Shown in pieces: positions 40,347 to 49,111 of a DNA stretch of 64,000 bases (its first letter is position 1; each line of letters begins with the position of its first letter). Below the pieces are notes generated by a model. That model searched no databases and was not told the origin of the DNA. It saw only the letters and a program-made list of their open reading frames with translations. A program made the position numbers and the translations under genes. The stretch is taken from the NCBI GenBank assembly GCA_964434775.1, contig CAYSWH010000005.1, positions 1 through 64,000 on the forward strand, in the 5' to 3' direction. The stretch is from CAYSWH01 sp964434775 (GTDB lineage Bacteria > Patescibacteriota > JACMRA01).

Positions 40347-41150
40347 CTACCAAATACTCGCAAAGTGATGCACCGGACCGTGACCCTGACCTAATTTATA
40401 ATCTCGACCGGTTGAAATAGCCTTGGAAATATAATTCTTGGCTTCTTTTACAGCATTTTCCAAAGAATAATCTTTAGCCAAAAATCCGGTAATCGCTGAT
40501 GAAAGGGTACAGCCCGTACCATGTAAATTATTTGTTTCTATTCTCCGACAAGAATATTTTTGAATTGATGAACCTGTTGCTAGCCAGTCACTACTTAAAT
40601 CGCCACCCAAATGACCTCCTTTGAGTAAGACGGCATTACTTCCTAATTTTAAGAGATCGCGACAAGCTTGCTTAGCCTGATTAGCATTCAAACTATTTAA
40701 ACCAAGTAGGATCTTAGTTTCATAAACATTCGGAGTAATTATTGTAGCTAGAGGAAATAGTAATTCTTTCAAGGCATCTATCGATTCGTCCAGCAAGAGC
40801 TTATCTCCGCTTTTAGCTACCATGACAGGATCTAAAATAATTTTTTTTACTTCGTATAAAGCTAAAGTATCAGCTACAACTTTGATTATTTCAGGAGTTT
40901 GAAGCATACCTATTTTCACAGCATCAACTCCGATATCATCCATAACCGCTTGAATTTGCTTCTTTACAAAAATGGGATCAATCGCCAAAACTTCACGTAC
41001 TTCTTTGGTATTTTGAGCGGTCAGTGCAGTTATAACGGACATCCCATAGCATCCAAGAGAAGAAAATGTTTTTAAGTCGGCCTGAATTCCTGCACCACCT
41101 CCACTATCCGATCCGGCTATTGTCAAAGTCCTATAGTATTGTTTGCTCAT
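40347..41150 (-). CDS. thiD: Hydroxymethylpyrimidine/phosphomethylpyrimidine kinase
   Basis: Phosphorylates HMP and HMP-P for thiamine synthesis. This 267-aa ribokinase-fold protein has TIAGSDSGGGAGIQADLKTF at the N-terminus, DPVMVAKSGDKLL, ITPNVYETKILLG, VLLKGGHLGG and the catalytic NLHGTGCTLSSAIT. It is the last gene of thiM-thiE-thiD, 12 bases after thiE. Confidence 0.95.
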   Translation of the reverse strand: MSKQYYRTLTIAGSDSGGGAGIQADLKTFSSLGCYGMSVITALTAQNTKEVREVLAIDPIFVKKQIQAVMDDIGVDAVKIGMLQTPEIIKVVADTLALYEVKKIILDPVMVAKSGDKLLLDESIDALKELLFPLATIITPNVYETKILLGLNSLNANQAKQACRDLLKLGSNAVLLKGGHLGGDLSSDWLATGSSIQKYSCRRIETNNLHGTGCTLSSAITGFLAKDYSLENAVKEAKNYISKAISTGRDYKLGQGHGPVHHFASIW

Positions 41151-41162
41151 ATATAAGTTTGT

Positions 41163-41831
41163 TCAAATCTTTGAATCAGGAAAATTAAAATGATTCAACA
41201 TTTTTCGAATATCGCCGAAAATATTATCAGACTGAGAAATAGCAGTAACCACGGCCACTCCGTCAACTCCCGTTGAAAGAACCTTTTGAAGATTACTTGT
41301 TTTAACTGAACCGATTGCTACCGCAGGTAACCCAACTTCTTTTTTTATCTCCTCCACTGCATTCAAACCTATGCCTTCAGGAGCTTCTTTCTTGGTTTGA
41401 GTAGAAAAAACCGGACCAATACCAAGATAGTCAGCTCCCTGAGATTTAGCTTCCACAGCCTCTTGCATGATCGTTGCTGAGATTCCAACTATTTTGTCAG
41501 GACCTAATATCTTCCTTGCTTCTCTAATCGGCAAATCATCCCAACCCAAATGTACTCCGTCAGCATCAACTGCTGCAGCCAAATCAATTCTGTCATTGAT
41601 CACGAAGGGAATATTGTGTTTATCTGTCATCAGTTTAATTCGCTTAGCTTGCAAGTACAAATCTGCATCACTGGCTTCTTTGTTCCTTAGTTGCAAAAAA
41701 GTTATACCTGCTTTTAAGGCTTCCTTAATTATTTTTTCTATTTGTCGGTTCAAAGTTAATTTCGGATCAGTTACAAAATATACTTTAAGATATTTTGAGA
41801 TATTTTGCTTATATTTTTCTGATTTGGACAT
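41163..41831 (-). CDS. thiE: Thiamine-phosphate synthase
   Basis: Couples HMP-PP with thiazole phosphate to thiamine phosphate. This 222-aa TIM barrel has VYFVTDP, TFLQLRNKEASDADL (diphosphate binding), PFVINDRIDLAAAVDADGVHLGWDDLP, VGISA, GADYLGIGPVFSTQTK and PAVAIGSV. Its start overlaps the end of thiM by 23 bases. Confidence 0.95.
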   Translation of the reverse strand: MSKSEKYKQNISKYLKVYFVTDPKLTLNRQIEKIIKEALKAGITFLQLRNKEASDADLYLQAKRIKLMTDKHNIPFVINDRIDLAAAVDADGVHLGWDDLPIREARKILGPDKIVGISATIMQEAVEAKSQGADYLGIGPVFSTQTKKEAPEGIGLNAVEEIKKEVGLPAVAIGSVKTSNLQKVLSTGVDGVAVVTAISQSDNIFGDIRKMLNHFNFPDSKI

Positions 41832-42630
41832 AATTCTTAATTTCTTGATCGCTTAAATTATAAAATTTATCGAAGAAGGCAACTCTAAAGGAGCCTGGTC
41901 CTTCAGTTTTTTGAGAAACCAACTCGGCAGCCAGACCGTAAAGCGAGATCGCAGCCAAAGCGCCAACTAAATTGTCACTTGGACCTTCGGAGGCTCCGAG
42001 ATAAGTAGCTACAACTGCGGTCGCCATACAACCTGTGCCAACTAAAGACTGCATCCATGAGGTATCATTTTCCACTATAAAGGTTTTTTCGCCGTCAGTA
42101 ACAATATCACTAACACCTGTCATTACAACAATTGTAGAATATTTTTTTGCTGCTTGCTTGGCTATCTTAACCGGATCTCCTTCCAATCCGGCAGAATCGA
42201 CGCCTTTAACCTTGCTTTTAACCCCGGCCATAACACCTATTTCTCCTTGATTAGCTCTAATAGCATCAATTTTAATTTTTTGCGAGAATTCTTTTATCAA
42301 CCTTGTTCGAGAATTAGTAGCTCCAATACCTACCGGATCTAAAATCACCGGAATTCTTTTTTGGTTAGCCTCTCTTCCAGCCATAATCGCTGAAGCCTGC
42401 CATTCACTGTTTAAATTTCCCGGATTGACACACAGACTACTGCAAACGGCAGTCATTTCTTCAACTTCCGGAAGAGAATGCCCCATCACCGGAGAACCTC
42501 CGGCATGAAGAGTAATATTCGCCACTTCACTCATAGTTACCAAATTGGTAACATGATTAATCAAAGGGTTTTTTTTCTTCAATTTTTTTCTATAGTCAAC
42601 AATTTTATCAACAATTATTTTATCTACCAT
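41809..42630 (-). CDS. thiM: Hydroxyethylthiazole kinase
   Basis: Phosphorylates the thiazole alcohol in thiamine salvage. This 273-aa protein has NPLINHVTNLVTMSEVANI, LHAGGSPVMGHSLPEVEEM, VILDPVGIGATNSRT and the catalytic SLVGTGCMATAVVATYLG. With thiE and thiD it makes a complete salvage route from HMP and thiazole; no thiC or thiG is seen. I looked upstream for a TPP riboswitch (the CTGAGA core) and found none. Confidence 0.95.
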   Translation of the reverse strand: MVDKIIVDKIVDYRKKLKKKNPLINHVTNLVTMSEVANITLHAGGSPVMGHSLPEVEEMTAVCSSLCVNPGNLNSEWQASAIMAGREANQKRIPVILDPVGIGATNSRTRLIKEFSQKIKIDAIRANQGEIGVMAGVKSKVKGVDSAGLEGDPVKIAKQAAKKYSTIVVMTGVSDIVTDGEKTFIVENDTSWMQSLVGTGCMATAVVATYLGASEGPSDNLVGALAAISLYGLAAELVSQKTEGPGSFRVAFFDKFYNLSDQEIKNYVQIRKI

Positions 42631-42714
42631 ACATTATTTAGTGTAATAAAAGTTAAAAATAGATTAACCCAAAATACTCTTAGAATGATCAACAACACTC
42701 TTTTTATTTGTCAA

Positions 42715-42743
42715 TTGCCTAAAAAGTTTTTTTATTTTATAAT
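42715..42743 (+). promoter_or_regulatory. Sigma-70-type promoter of hisH
   Basis: TTGCCT (42715-42720), 17-base spacer, perfect TATAAT (42738-42743). It is placed 28 bases before the hisH ATG. Confidence 0.65.
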
Positions 42744-42770
42744 GTTTTTCCAGAACAAATATACCGTCAA

Positions 42771-43421
42771 ATGAAAGTCGCTATAATCAAATATAACTCC
42801 GGTAATATTCAATCCGTTATTTACGCTTTAGAAAAACTTGGTGTGGAAACAGTATATACTGACGACCCGCAAGCTATTCAAAATAGTGACAAAGTGGTCT
42901 TTCCCGGACAAGGGGAGGCTTCTTCAGCTATGAAATATTTACAAAACAAAGGTTTAGACAAAGTAATCAAAGATCTTACCCAGCCAGTACTTGGAATCTG
43001 TCTTGGTCAACAGTTATTTTGCCGTTCTACCGAAGAAGGCGAAGATACAAAATGCCTTGATCTAATTCCGGTGGAAGTTAAGAAATTCAATAAAGAGCCT
43101 CTAAAGTTGACTCTTTCACAAGAGCAAGAAGACTTAAATTCGGAGGTTGAAACATACCAAAACTTTAAAATTCCCCAAATTGGATGGAATAGTATTTACA
43201 ACTTGAAATCAAAACTGTTTAAGGATATAGCGGAAAATTCTTTTGTTTACTTTATTCACAGTTACTATTGTCTACCAAATGAATTTAGTATTGCTTCGTG
43301 CAGTTATATCAATAATTTCTCCGCAGCTATCAAAAAAGACAACTTTTATGCTACTCAGTTTCACCCGGAGAAAAGTGGGGACGTAGGTAGTAAAATTTTA
43401 GAAAATTTTTTGAAGTTATAA
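42771..43421 (+). CDS. hisH: Imidazole glycerol phosphate synthase, glutamine amidotransferase subunit
   Basis: Class I glutaminase that feeds ammonia to HisF. This 216-aa protein has VAIIKYNSGNIQSVIYAL, the oxyanion region FPGQGEAS, nucleophile Cys in LGICLGQQLF and His-Glu in ATQFHPEKSG. The insertion with KFNKEPLKLTLSQEQ is longer than usual. hisF is not in the window. It is transcribed separately from the yerC-hisG group. Confidence 0.92.
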   Translation: MKVAIIKYNSGNIQSVIYALEKLGVETVYTDDPQAIQNSDKVVFPGQGEASSAMKYLQNKGLDKVIKDLTQPVLGICLGQQLFCRSTEEGEDTKCLDLIPVEVKKFNKEPLKLTLSQEQEDLNSEVETYQNFKIPQIGWNSIYNLKSKLFKDIAENSFVYFIHSYYCLPNEFSIASCSYINNFSAAIKKDNFYATQFHPEKSGDVGSKILENFLKL

Positions 43422-43553
43422 GTATCCGGTAACTATTTTGCCAATTTTTTTTATCTGTATATTTTTACATTAATACTTACAATTACTCAGTAAGAACGAT
43501 CTCACTCCATAAAGTATACTTACTTGAGAAATTAGCTAATCAAAAAATTGATC

Positions 43554-43601
43554 TTGACAGAAAGAAGGAAGTGTCTTAATACTTTACTTTGTTAAAGTAA
43601 A
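43554..43601 (+). promoter_or_regulatory. his operon promoter with TrpR-type palindromic operator
   Basis: TTGACA (43554-43559), 17-base spacer, TAATAC (43577-43582). Immediately after lies a perfect inverted repeat TTTACTTT-gtt-AAAGTAAA (43583-43601), which covers the expected start of transcription and ends five bases before the yerC ATG. The inner ACTTxGTTAAAGT resembles the ACTAGTTAACTAGT core of the TrpR operator, and the first gene encodes a TrpR-like protein, so autoregulation is likely. Confidence 0.75.
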
Positions 43602-43606
43602 ATACT

Positions 43607-43921
43607 ATGTCTACACACAACAACAAAAAATCGTTAAACCATGCAGAAGTTACAAGTCTAACTGAAGCGGTTTTGGAGCTTAACAATCCTGATGAGGCCA
43701 AGAAATTTTTTCGAGACTTGCTTACGGAATCTGAAATGGAAGAATTCGGAAAGAGATGGAAGGTGGCAAGAATGCTCTATCAAAAAATTCCCTACTCGCA
43801 AATCGAAAAAACCACAGGCATGAGTTCCACCACTATTGCCAGAATTTCCAGGTGGCTCAATAAGGGTACCGGTGGTTATAAATTAATGCTGGAACGAGTT
43901 ATGAAAAAAGAAGAAGCATGA
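43607..43921 (+). CDS. yerC: YerC/TrpR-family DNA-binding protein
   Basis: This 104-aa Trp-repressor-like helix-turn-helix protein has AVLELNNPDEAKKFFRDLLTESEMEEFGKRW, then the HTH IPYSQIEKTTGMSSTTIARISRWLNKG. The YerC/YecD group is found beside his genes in many Gram-positives. Its last codon overlaps the hisG ATG (ATGA), so its synthesis is coupled. It is predicted to repress the operon, possibly sensing histidine or a pathway intermediate (inference). Confidence 0.92.
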   Translation: MSTHNNKKSLNHAEVTSLTEAVLELNNPDEAKKFFRDLLTESEMEEFGKRWKVARMLYQKIPYSQIEKTTGMSSTTIARISRWLNKGTGGYKLMLERVMKKEEA

Positions 43922-44517
43922 CACTTAGAATCGCTTTACAATCAAAGGGAAGGCTGTTAGAGGGTAGTCTGGAATATCTAAAAAAATCAGGATTGGACTT
44001 GTCTGACAAGCAATCAAAATATTCATGGATAGATCAAAGTAAGGATATTGAAATTGTTTTTTTAAGAGATGACGATATTCCCGAGTTGGTATCTAGAGGT
44101 TTGCTGGACTTTGGAGTTATTGGTTACAACGAAGTACTGGAAAAAAACCCAAGAATAAAAATATGTCGCCATCTAAATTTTGCACAGTGTAAACTTGTTT
44201 TGGCCGTCCCGGAAACGAGTCGAATAAAAGCTCCGGAGGATCTCAATTTGGAAAGAATTTTCACCTCCTACCCTCAAATAACAAATAATTATTTAATAAA
44301 AAAACAAATTAAAGCTTCGGTAATCCCCTTTCACGGTTCAGTAGAAATTACTCCGGAATTAGGACTTGCTGATGCAATTAGCGACCTTACTCAATCAGGA
44401 AAAACTCTAGAGGAACATAACTTAAGGGTTATCGATACCATTTTGAAATCAACGGCAGTTCTAATCGAGAGTTCTTTAGAAAAGGAAGAGAAGAGAAATT
44501 TATATAACTTATTATAA
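43918..44517 (+). CDS. hisG: ATP phosphoribosyltransferase, short form
   Basis: First step of histidine synthesis (ATP + PRPP). This 199-aa protein has RIALQSKGRLLEGSLEYL, IVFLRDDDIPELVSRGLLDFGVIGYN, FTSYPQITNNYL, and the PRPP loop region FHGSVEITPELGLADAISDLTQSG. It lacks the C-terminal feedback domain, so it should need HisZ. No hisZ is in the window, which leaves its activation open. Confidence 0.93.
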   Translation: MTLRIALQSKGRLLEGSLEYLKKSGLDLSDKQSKYSWIDQSKDIEIVFLRDDDIPELVSRGLLDFGVIGYNEVLEKNPRIKICRHLNFAQCKLVLAVPETSRIKAPEDLNLERIFTSYPQITNNYLIKKQIKASVIPFHGSVEITPELGLADAISDLTQSGKTLEEHNLRVIDTILKSTAVLIESSLEKEEKRNLYNLL

Positions 44518-44523
44518 TTAATT

Positions 44524-45810
44524 ATGCAGGTATTTAAAGAATATAATTATGAAGAACTTCCCAAGTTACTAAAAAGACCTTTTTTAAACTATACCGAAGT
44601 TGAGAAAATCATTATCCCCATATTTGAAAAAGTCCAAGAAGAGGGTGACGAGGCGCTTTATGAATTAACGGAAAAATTTGATAGAGTAAGACCGGATTCA
44701 TTGTTAGTAACCCGGGAAGAGGTTGAAGAATCCAAGATTCTTTTAGACAAAGATCTGATTAAGTCAATCCATACCGCCAAAGAAAATATCGAAAAGTACC
44801 ACCAAAGTCAGGTCCAAGACCAAGGCATGGTAGAAACTTCTTCGGAAGTATTTTGTTGGAGTAAATATGTTCCTATTGAAAAAGTCGGTTTGTATGTTCC
44901 CGGAGGAACTGCCCCTCTATTTTCTACAGCCTTAATGCTGGGAATTCCGGCAAAAATTGCGAACTGTAAAGAAATTTGTTTTGTTACTCCGCCAATGAAA
45001 AACGGGAAAATACACCCGGCAACCCTCTACGCCATGAATCTTGCAGGAGCTGATAAGATTATCAAGGTCGGAGGTGCTCAAGCGATTGCTGCCTTAATCT
45101 TTGGAACTGAAACAATTTCCGGGGTTCACAAAATTTTTGGACCGGGGAACCAGTTCGTCACCGCTGCAAAACAGCTTGCTCAAAAATACGGAGTAGCCGT
45201 TGATCTTCCGGCAGGACCTTCGGAAGTAGCAGTGTTGGCAGATAAATCAGCCAATCCGACATTTCTGGCAGCAGATCTACTTTCTCAGGCCGAACACGGC
45301 GAAGATAGTCAAGTAATTTTGGTTTCCGACAACCTGAATATTATAATTAAAACTCTAGAACAAATAAATTTACAGATAAAAAAACTTCCCCGAAGCCAAA
45401 TAGCGAGAACCTCATTGGAAAGCAGTAAAGCCTTCCTAGTCCAAAATCTGGATGAAGGAATGGATATCCTTAACCAATATGCTCCGGAACACTTAATCCT
45501 GCAAGTAGAAAATCCAAAAATAATTGCAGAAAAAGTTGTCAATGCCGGTTCTGTATTTTTGGGTCAGTATACTCCTGAATCAGCCGGAGATTATGCCAGT
45601 GGTACAAATCATGTTTTACCTACAGGAGGTTGGGCTGCTTCTATTAGCGGTTTAAACTTAAGTAATTTCCAAAAGAGAATTAGTTTTCAGGAAATAAGCC
45701 TGACCGGATTGCAGAAGCTGGGACCTACAATAGAAAAACTGGCCGAAGCAGAAGGATTGGATGCTCACAAACAAGCTGTTACTCTCAGACTTTTACATGG
45801 CAAATCTTAA
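44524..45810 (+). CDS. hisD: Histidinol dehydrogenase
   Basis: Zinc- and NAD-dependent last steps of histidine synthesis. The 428-aa chain has KYVPIEKVGLYVPGGTAPLFSTALM, VGGAQAIAALIFGTE, FGPGNQFVTAAK, the zinc ligands in LSQAEHGEDSQ, and YAPEHLIL...GDYASGTNHVLPTGGWA. Normal length; six bases after hisG. Confidence 0.96.
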   Translation: MQVFKEYNYEELPKLLKRPFLNYTEVEKIIIPIFEKVQEEGDEALYELTEKFDRVRPDSLLVTREEVEESKILLDKDLIKSIHTAKENIEKYHQSQVQDQGMVETSSEVFCWSKYVPIEKVGLYVPGGTAPLFSTALMLGIPAKIANCKEICFVTPPMKNGKIHPATLYAMNLAGADKIIKVGGAQAIAALIFGTETISGVHKIFGPGNQFVTAAKQLAQKYGVAVDLPAGPSEVAVLADKSANPTFLAADLLSQAEHGEDSQVILVSDNLNIIIKTLEQINLQIKKLPRSQIARTSLESSKAFLVQNLDEGMDILNQYAPEHLILQVENPKIIAEKVVNAGSVFLGQYTPESAGDYASGTNHVLPTGGWAASISGLNLSNFQKRISFQEISLTGLQKLGPTIEKLAEAEGLDAHKQAVTLRLLHGKS

Positions 45811-45813
45811 GTT

Positions 45814-46605
45814 ATGAATTTGAAAAGTAAAAAAATTTTGATCTTTGATGTTGACGACACCTTGATTGATACTTCCAAGTCATATGACTTGGTCATAAAA
45901 TCAACGGTAAAACATTTTACAAACCAAGAACCAAACAATGAAGACCTAAACCTTATTAGAAAAGAAGGTATTAAATATGGAGTTAATAACGATTGGAACG
46001 TGACTTGGGTGTTGATTCAGTTAATCAAGAATCACTCAAAAGAGGGTTGGTCACAAATTCTAAGACAAGAAAAACTGGATAAGCCTCAACCTGATTCCTC
46101 TTTTTACCGGGAAATAAAAGAAAAGTTCCAACAAATGTACCTGGGTAATCCGGCTTTTGGCGGTCAAGGTCTGATTGACACAGGTGAAACTCCAATGTGG
46201 CAAACCGATTTCTTTGAAGAGTTGACCAAAAGAGGTTATCAGCTGGCCGTGGTTACTTCCAGACCGGAAAAGGAGGCTGGTCATACCCTCTATCGAGTAA
46301 ATAATTTACAAAGATTCTTGCCTGAAGAATTTATGATTTCTGCCGGAAGTTTGGATTTCAAGGGACAGTTAATTCCGGAAAAACCTTCTCCTGAACCTAT
46401 TATTGAAATTCTAAGAAGAACAAAAAAGAAAGAAAATGAAGCAGTCTACATAGGAAATTCTAATAGTGATTATTTAGCAAGTAAATCAGCCGAAATAGAT
46501 TTTATTCAAGTTGGAACCAGTCAAATTACAAGAATTGAAGAGCCTGAAAATTTTGACTATCTCAAGCTAAATTCAGTGAATGATTTGCTTACAATAATAA
46601 ATTAA
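45814..46605 (+). CDS. HAD-family hydrolase, candidate histidinol-phosphate phosphatase
   Basis: This 263-aa HAD (subfamily IA-like) has motif I FDVDDTLIDTS, motif II AVVTSRPEKEAG, Lys in LIPEKPSPEPIIE and motif IV VYIGNSNSDYLAS. It lies between hisD and hisC with a three-base gap, and HisB here is the monofunctional dehydratase. This HAD is therefore the best candidate for the missing histidinol-phosphate phosphatase. Homologous HADs in his clusters are known to me; the assignment here is contextual. Confidence 0.8.
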   Translation: MNLKSKKILIFDVDDTLIDTSKSYDLVIKSTVKHFTNQEPNNEDLNLIRKEGIKYGVNNDWNVTWVLIQLIKNHSKEGWSQILRQEKLDKPQPDSSFYREIKEKFQQMYLGNPAFGGQGLIDTGETPMWQTDFFEELTKRGYQLAVVTSRPEKEAGHTLYRVNNLQRFLPEEFMISAGSLDFKGQLIPEKPSPEPIIEILRRTKKKENEAVYIGNSNSDYLASKSAEIDFIQVGTSQITRIEEPENFDYLKLNSVNDLLTIIN

Positions 46606-46665
46606 AAAGATAAAAATTAAAGCTGTTAGTGTTTACCTATTTTTCAAATCTTAATTTATACAATT

Positions 46666-47745
46666 ATGTCTAAAATATCTCTAAATAAATTAATTCGGCC
46701 AAACGTTTCCACTCTCAAACCATACTCTTCAGCCAGAGATGAATTTGACGGTCAAGGAGAGGATTACATTTTCTTGGATGCCAATGAAAACCCCTACCCC
46801 GTAGTTCAAAGTCTTTCTTTGGAGAATCTAAAATTAAATCGCTACCCGGACCCTTACCAAAACGAATTAAAAAAACAAATCGGGGAGATGCAACAAGTTG
46901 ATCCCGGTAAAATCTTTATCAGTGCCGGACTTGATCAAGCCATTGAGCATTTAATCAGAGCCTTCTGTGAACCGGGAAGAGATAACATTCTTGTAAACCC
47001 CCCTACTTTTGGTATGTATCAAGTAGCTGCAGAAATAAATGATATCCAAGTAATCAAAACACCCTTGCAATATCCAAGTTTTGATCTGGACGTAGAAGCA
47101 GTTTTGGAAAAGGTTAATGAAAACACCAAGATAATATTTATTTGTAGCCCCAATAACCCAACCGGAGATATTGTTTCCAAGGAAAAGATTCTTCAAATAC
47201 TACAAAATTTTTCCGGATTGGTAGTAGTCGACGAAGCCTATATTGATTTTTGTGCCCAAGAAAGTATCTTATGCGATTTATATAGTTATCCTAACTTGCT
47301 GGTAATGCAAACCTTTTCTAAAGCCTGGGGTCTAACCTCGGCCAGACTAGGACGAACTTTTTGCTCTCCGGAAATTGTCGGCATTTTGAATAAAGTAAAG
47401 GACCCCTATAACATTCCGTCTTTAACTATGCATGCAGGTCTAAAATCTCTGGAAAGCGAACAAAGGAAAAACCAAATAGTAGAACAATTGATAGAAGATA
47501 GAGAAAAACTTAATATCGAACTACTAAAAGTACCGGCAGTTACTAAAATATTTCCTTCCAAATCAAATTTCCTGCTAGTTCAAACAGTAAATGCCGATAA
47601 AGTTTACGATTATCTAATTAAGGAAAAAATTGTTGTTAGAAATAGAACTACTCAGCTAAATTGTAAAAATTGTCTTAGAATTACTATAGGTACCGGAGAA
47701 GAAAATCAAGCTTTAATTGATGCTTTAACAAAATTTGAATCTTAA
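46666..47745 (+). CDS. hisC: Histidinol-phosphate aminotransferase
   Basis: PLP enzyme of fold type I, 359 aa: FLDANENPYP, RYPDPYQNELK, ISAGLDQAIEHLIRAF, ICSPNNPTGDIVS, VVDEAYIDF, PLP-Lys in TFSKAWGLTSARLG and the ending NCLRITIGTGEEN. A 60-base gap with a possible internal promoter (GTTTAC...TTTATA-like) separates it from the HAD gene. Confidence 0.95.
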   Translation: MSKISLNKLIRPNVSTLKPYSSARDEFDGQGEDYIFLDANENPYPVVQSLSLENLKLNRYPDPYQNELKKQIGEMQQVDPGKIFISAGLDQAIEHLIRAFCEPGRDNILVNPPTFGMYQVAAEINDIQVIKTPLQYPSFDLDVEAVLEKVNENTKIIFICSPNNPTGDIVSKEKILQILQNFSGLVVVDEAYIDFCAQESILCDLYSYPNLLVMQTFSKAWGLTSARLGRTFCSPEIVGILNKVKDPYNIPSLTMHAGLKSLESEQRKNQIVEQLIEDREKLNIELLKVPAVTKIFPSKSNFLLVQTVNADKVYDYLIKEKIVVRNRTTQLNCKNCLRITIGTGEENQALIDALTKFES

Positions 47746-47770
47746 GCTGTTAAAATTAAAATAAGACCTG

Positions 47771-47800
47771 TTGTTATTTACAATTATTTCAATTTATAAT
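47771..47800 (+). promoter_or_regulatory. Possible internal promoter before hisB
   Basis: TTGTTA (47771-47776), 18-base spacer, perfect TATAAT (47795-47800), 12 bases before the hisB ATG. The -35 box is weak and the region is AT-rich. Confidence 0.45.
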
Positions 47801-47812
47801 AAAGTATGATAT

Positions 47813-48400
47813 ATGAGAACCGCCCAAATCAAAAGGAAAACCAAAGAAACAAATGTTATTATTAAGCTCAACCTTGACGGAAAAGGAAGGTCAAAAATCT
47901 CTTCCGGAATTCCTTTTATGGATCATATGCTTGAACAAATCTCCAGGCACGGAAATTTTGATTTGGAAATAAAAGCTGAAGGAGATCTGGTAATTGAAGC
48001 TCATCATACCATAGAAGATTTGGCTCTAGTCTTGGGCCAGGCTTTCAAAGAAGCTTTGGGTGATAAGAAAGGAATTGAGAGGTATGGTTTTTATCTTTGC
48101 CCTCTAGATGAAGCCCTATCTCAAACGGTTCTGGACTTTTCCGGAAGGCCGTACTTGGTTTGGAAGGCCAGATATCAAAGAGAAAACATAGGGAACTGCC
48201 CCACTGAGATGTTTGAACATTTTTTTAAGTCATTTTCCGACACTGCTCAATGTAATCTACATATTAAAAGTGAGGGTAAAAACGATCACCATAAGATTGA
48301 AAGCACCTTTAAGGCTTTTGCTCGGAGCTTAAGAATGGCCACTTCATATACTAGAGATAAAAACGAAGTTACCAGCACCAAAGGAAGTCTTAACGAATAA
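47813..48400 (+). CDS. hisB: Imidazoleglycerol-phosphate dehydratase
   Basis: This 195-aa monofunctional dehydratase has the metal-binding repeats PFMDHMLEQISRHGNFDL, EAHHTIEDLALVLGQAF, GFYLCPLDEAL, FEHFFKSFSDTA and GKNDHHKIESTFKAFARSLR. No phosphatase domain is fused. It is the last recognised his gene in the group; hisA, hisF and hisI/E are not in the window. Confidence 0.96.
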   Translation: MRTAQIKRKTKETNVIIKLNLDGKGRSKISSGIPFMDHMLEQISRHGNFDLEIKAEGDLVIEAHHTIEDLALVLGQAFKEALGDKKGIERYGFYLCPLDEALSQTVLDFSGRPYLVWKARYQRENIGNCPTEMFEHFFKSFSDTAQCNLHIKSEGKNDHHKIESTFKAFARSLRMATSYTRDKNEVTSTKGSLNE

Positions 48401-48437
48401 GACTTAGTATGGTTGCAAGTTTGACAGTTTTCCCATG

Positions 48438-48455
48438 ATGGTTCAATCTAACCAT
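48438..48455 (+). promoter_or_regulatory. Perfect small palindrome before the Wzz-like gene
   Basis: ATGGTT-caatct-AACCAT, four bases before the ATG at 48460 and downstream of a TTGACA at 48421. It could be an operator or an mRNA hairpin near the start codon. Confidence 0.4.
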
Positions 48456-48459
48456 AATT

Positions 48460-49101
48460 ATGACCTTTGCTGACCTTTTTAACAGGTTTAAGAAGTTTTG
48501 GCTACTGCTAATTATCTTCCCTGTATTTATGAACTTGCTTGCTGCCCCCTTTTTGTTTCAGGAGAAATATCAAGCCCAGGTAAGCTATGGATTAAGTGTG
48601 CCGCTTACTGAAACATTGCAAGAGGAAGAAAAAGAAGAAATCAATTTTGAAAAAGAGAGAATTAAGTACGCCAACCTTTTGGAAGGAATTTCTTACTACT
48701 TGGTAAAACAATTCGCCTCCGTGCAAATCCAAACGACAATTGCTGAAATAATAGGCTTAGAAACTGCCAATTTATCCGAAAATAGCCCTTTTTACGAAGT
48801 AAAAAATCAAGACATGGGTTACGTCAATTTGATTTATACAGGAAATAACGAAGAAGAGGTGCAAAGATTTGTCGTCGCCAGTAACGAAGGATATGAGGAA
48901 ATAATTACCAAATGGAATCAGAATCGTCCTGATGAAGCAAAAATCTCTGCTCAGGAACCTGATAGCCGAATAATCAAACTGGAACCGACCATCCAAGAAT
49001 TTTTTTTCCCGACCGTCTCCGGAATTATAATCGGTTTTTCAGTTATTGTATTATTGCCTGAAAAATTAAAGATTAATCTAAAACCCAAGAAGGAAAAGTA
49101 G
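48460..49101 (+). CDS. Wzz-like membrane protein (chain-length-determinant type)
   Basis: This 213-aa protein has a membrane helix near each end (FWLLLIIFPVFMNLLAAPFLF and FFFPTVSGIIIGFSVIVLL) and an extracytoplasmic region between them beginning with YQAQVSYGLSV. This is the arrangement of polysaccharide co-polymerase (Wzz/CapA) proteins, though it is shorter. FYEVKNQDMGYVNLIYTGNNEEEVQ resembles their beta-alpha segment. A role in surface polysaccharide is possible; no glycan genes are adjacent. Confidence 0.5.
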   Translation: MTFADLFNRFKKFWLLLIIFPVFMNLLAAPFLFQEKYQAQVSYGLSVPLTETLQEEEKEEINFEKERIKYANLLEGISYYLVKQFASVQIQTTIAEIIGLETANLSENSPFYEVKNQDMGYVNLIYTGNNEEEVQRFVVASNEGYEEIITKWNQNRPDEAKISAQEPDSRIIKLEPTIQEFFFPTVSGIIIGFSVIVLLPEKLKINLKPKKEK

Positions 49102-49111
49102 CCGAATCCTA

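Noticed and set aside
42631..42770. Possible TPP riboswitch before thiM
   Set aside because: The conserved CTGAGA and ACCTGA-type cores are absent on the minus strand; only AT-rich spacer is seen.
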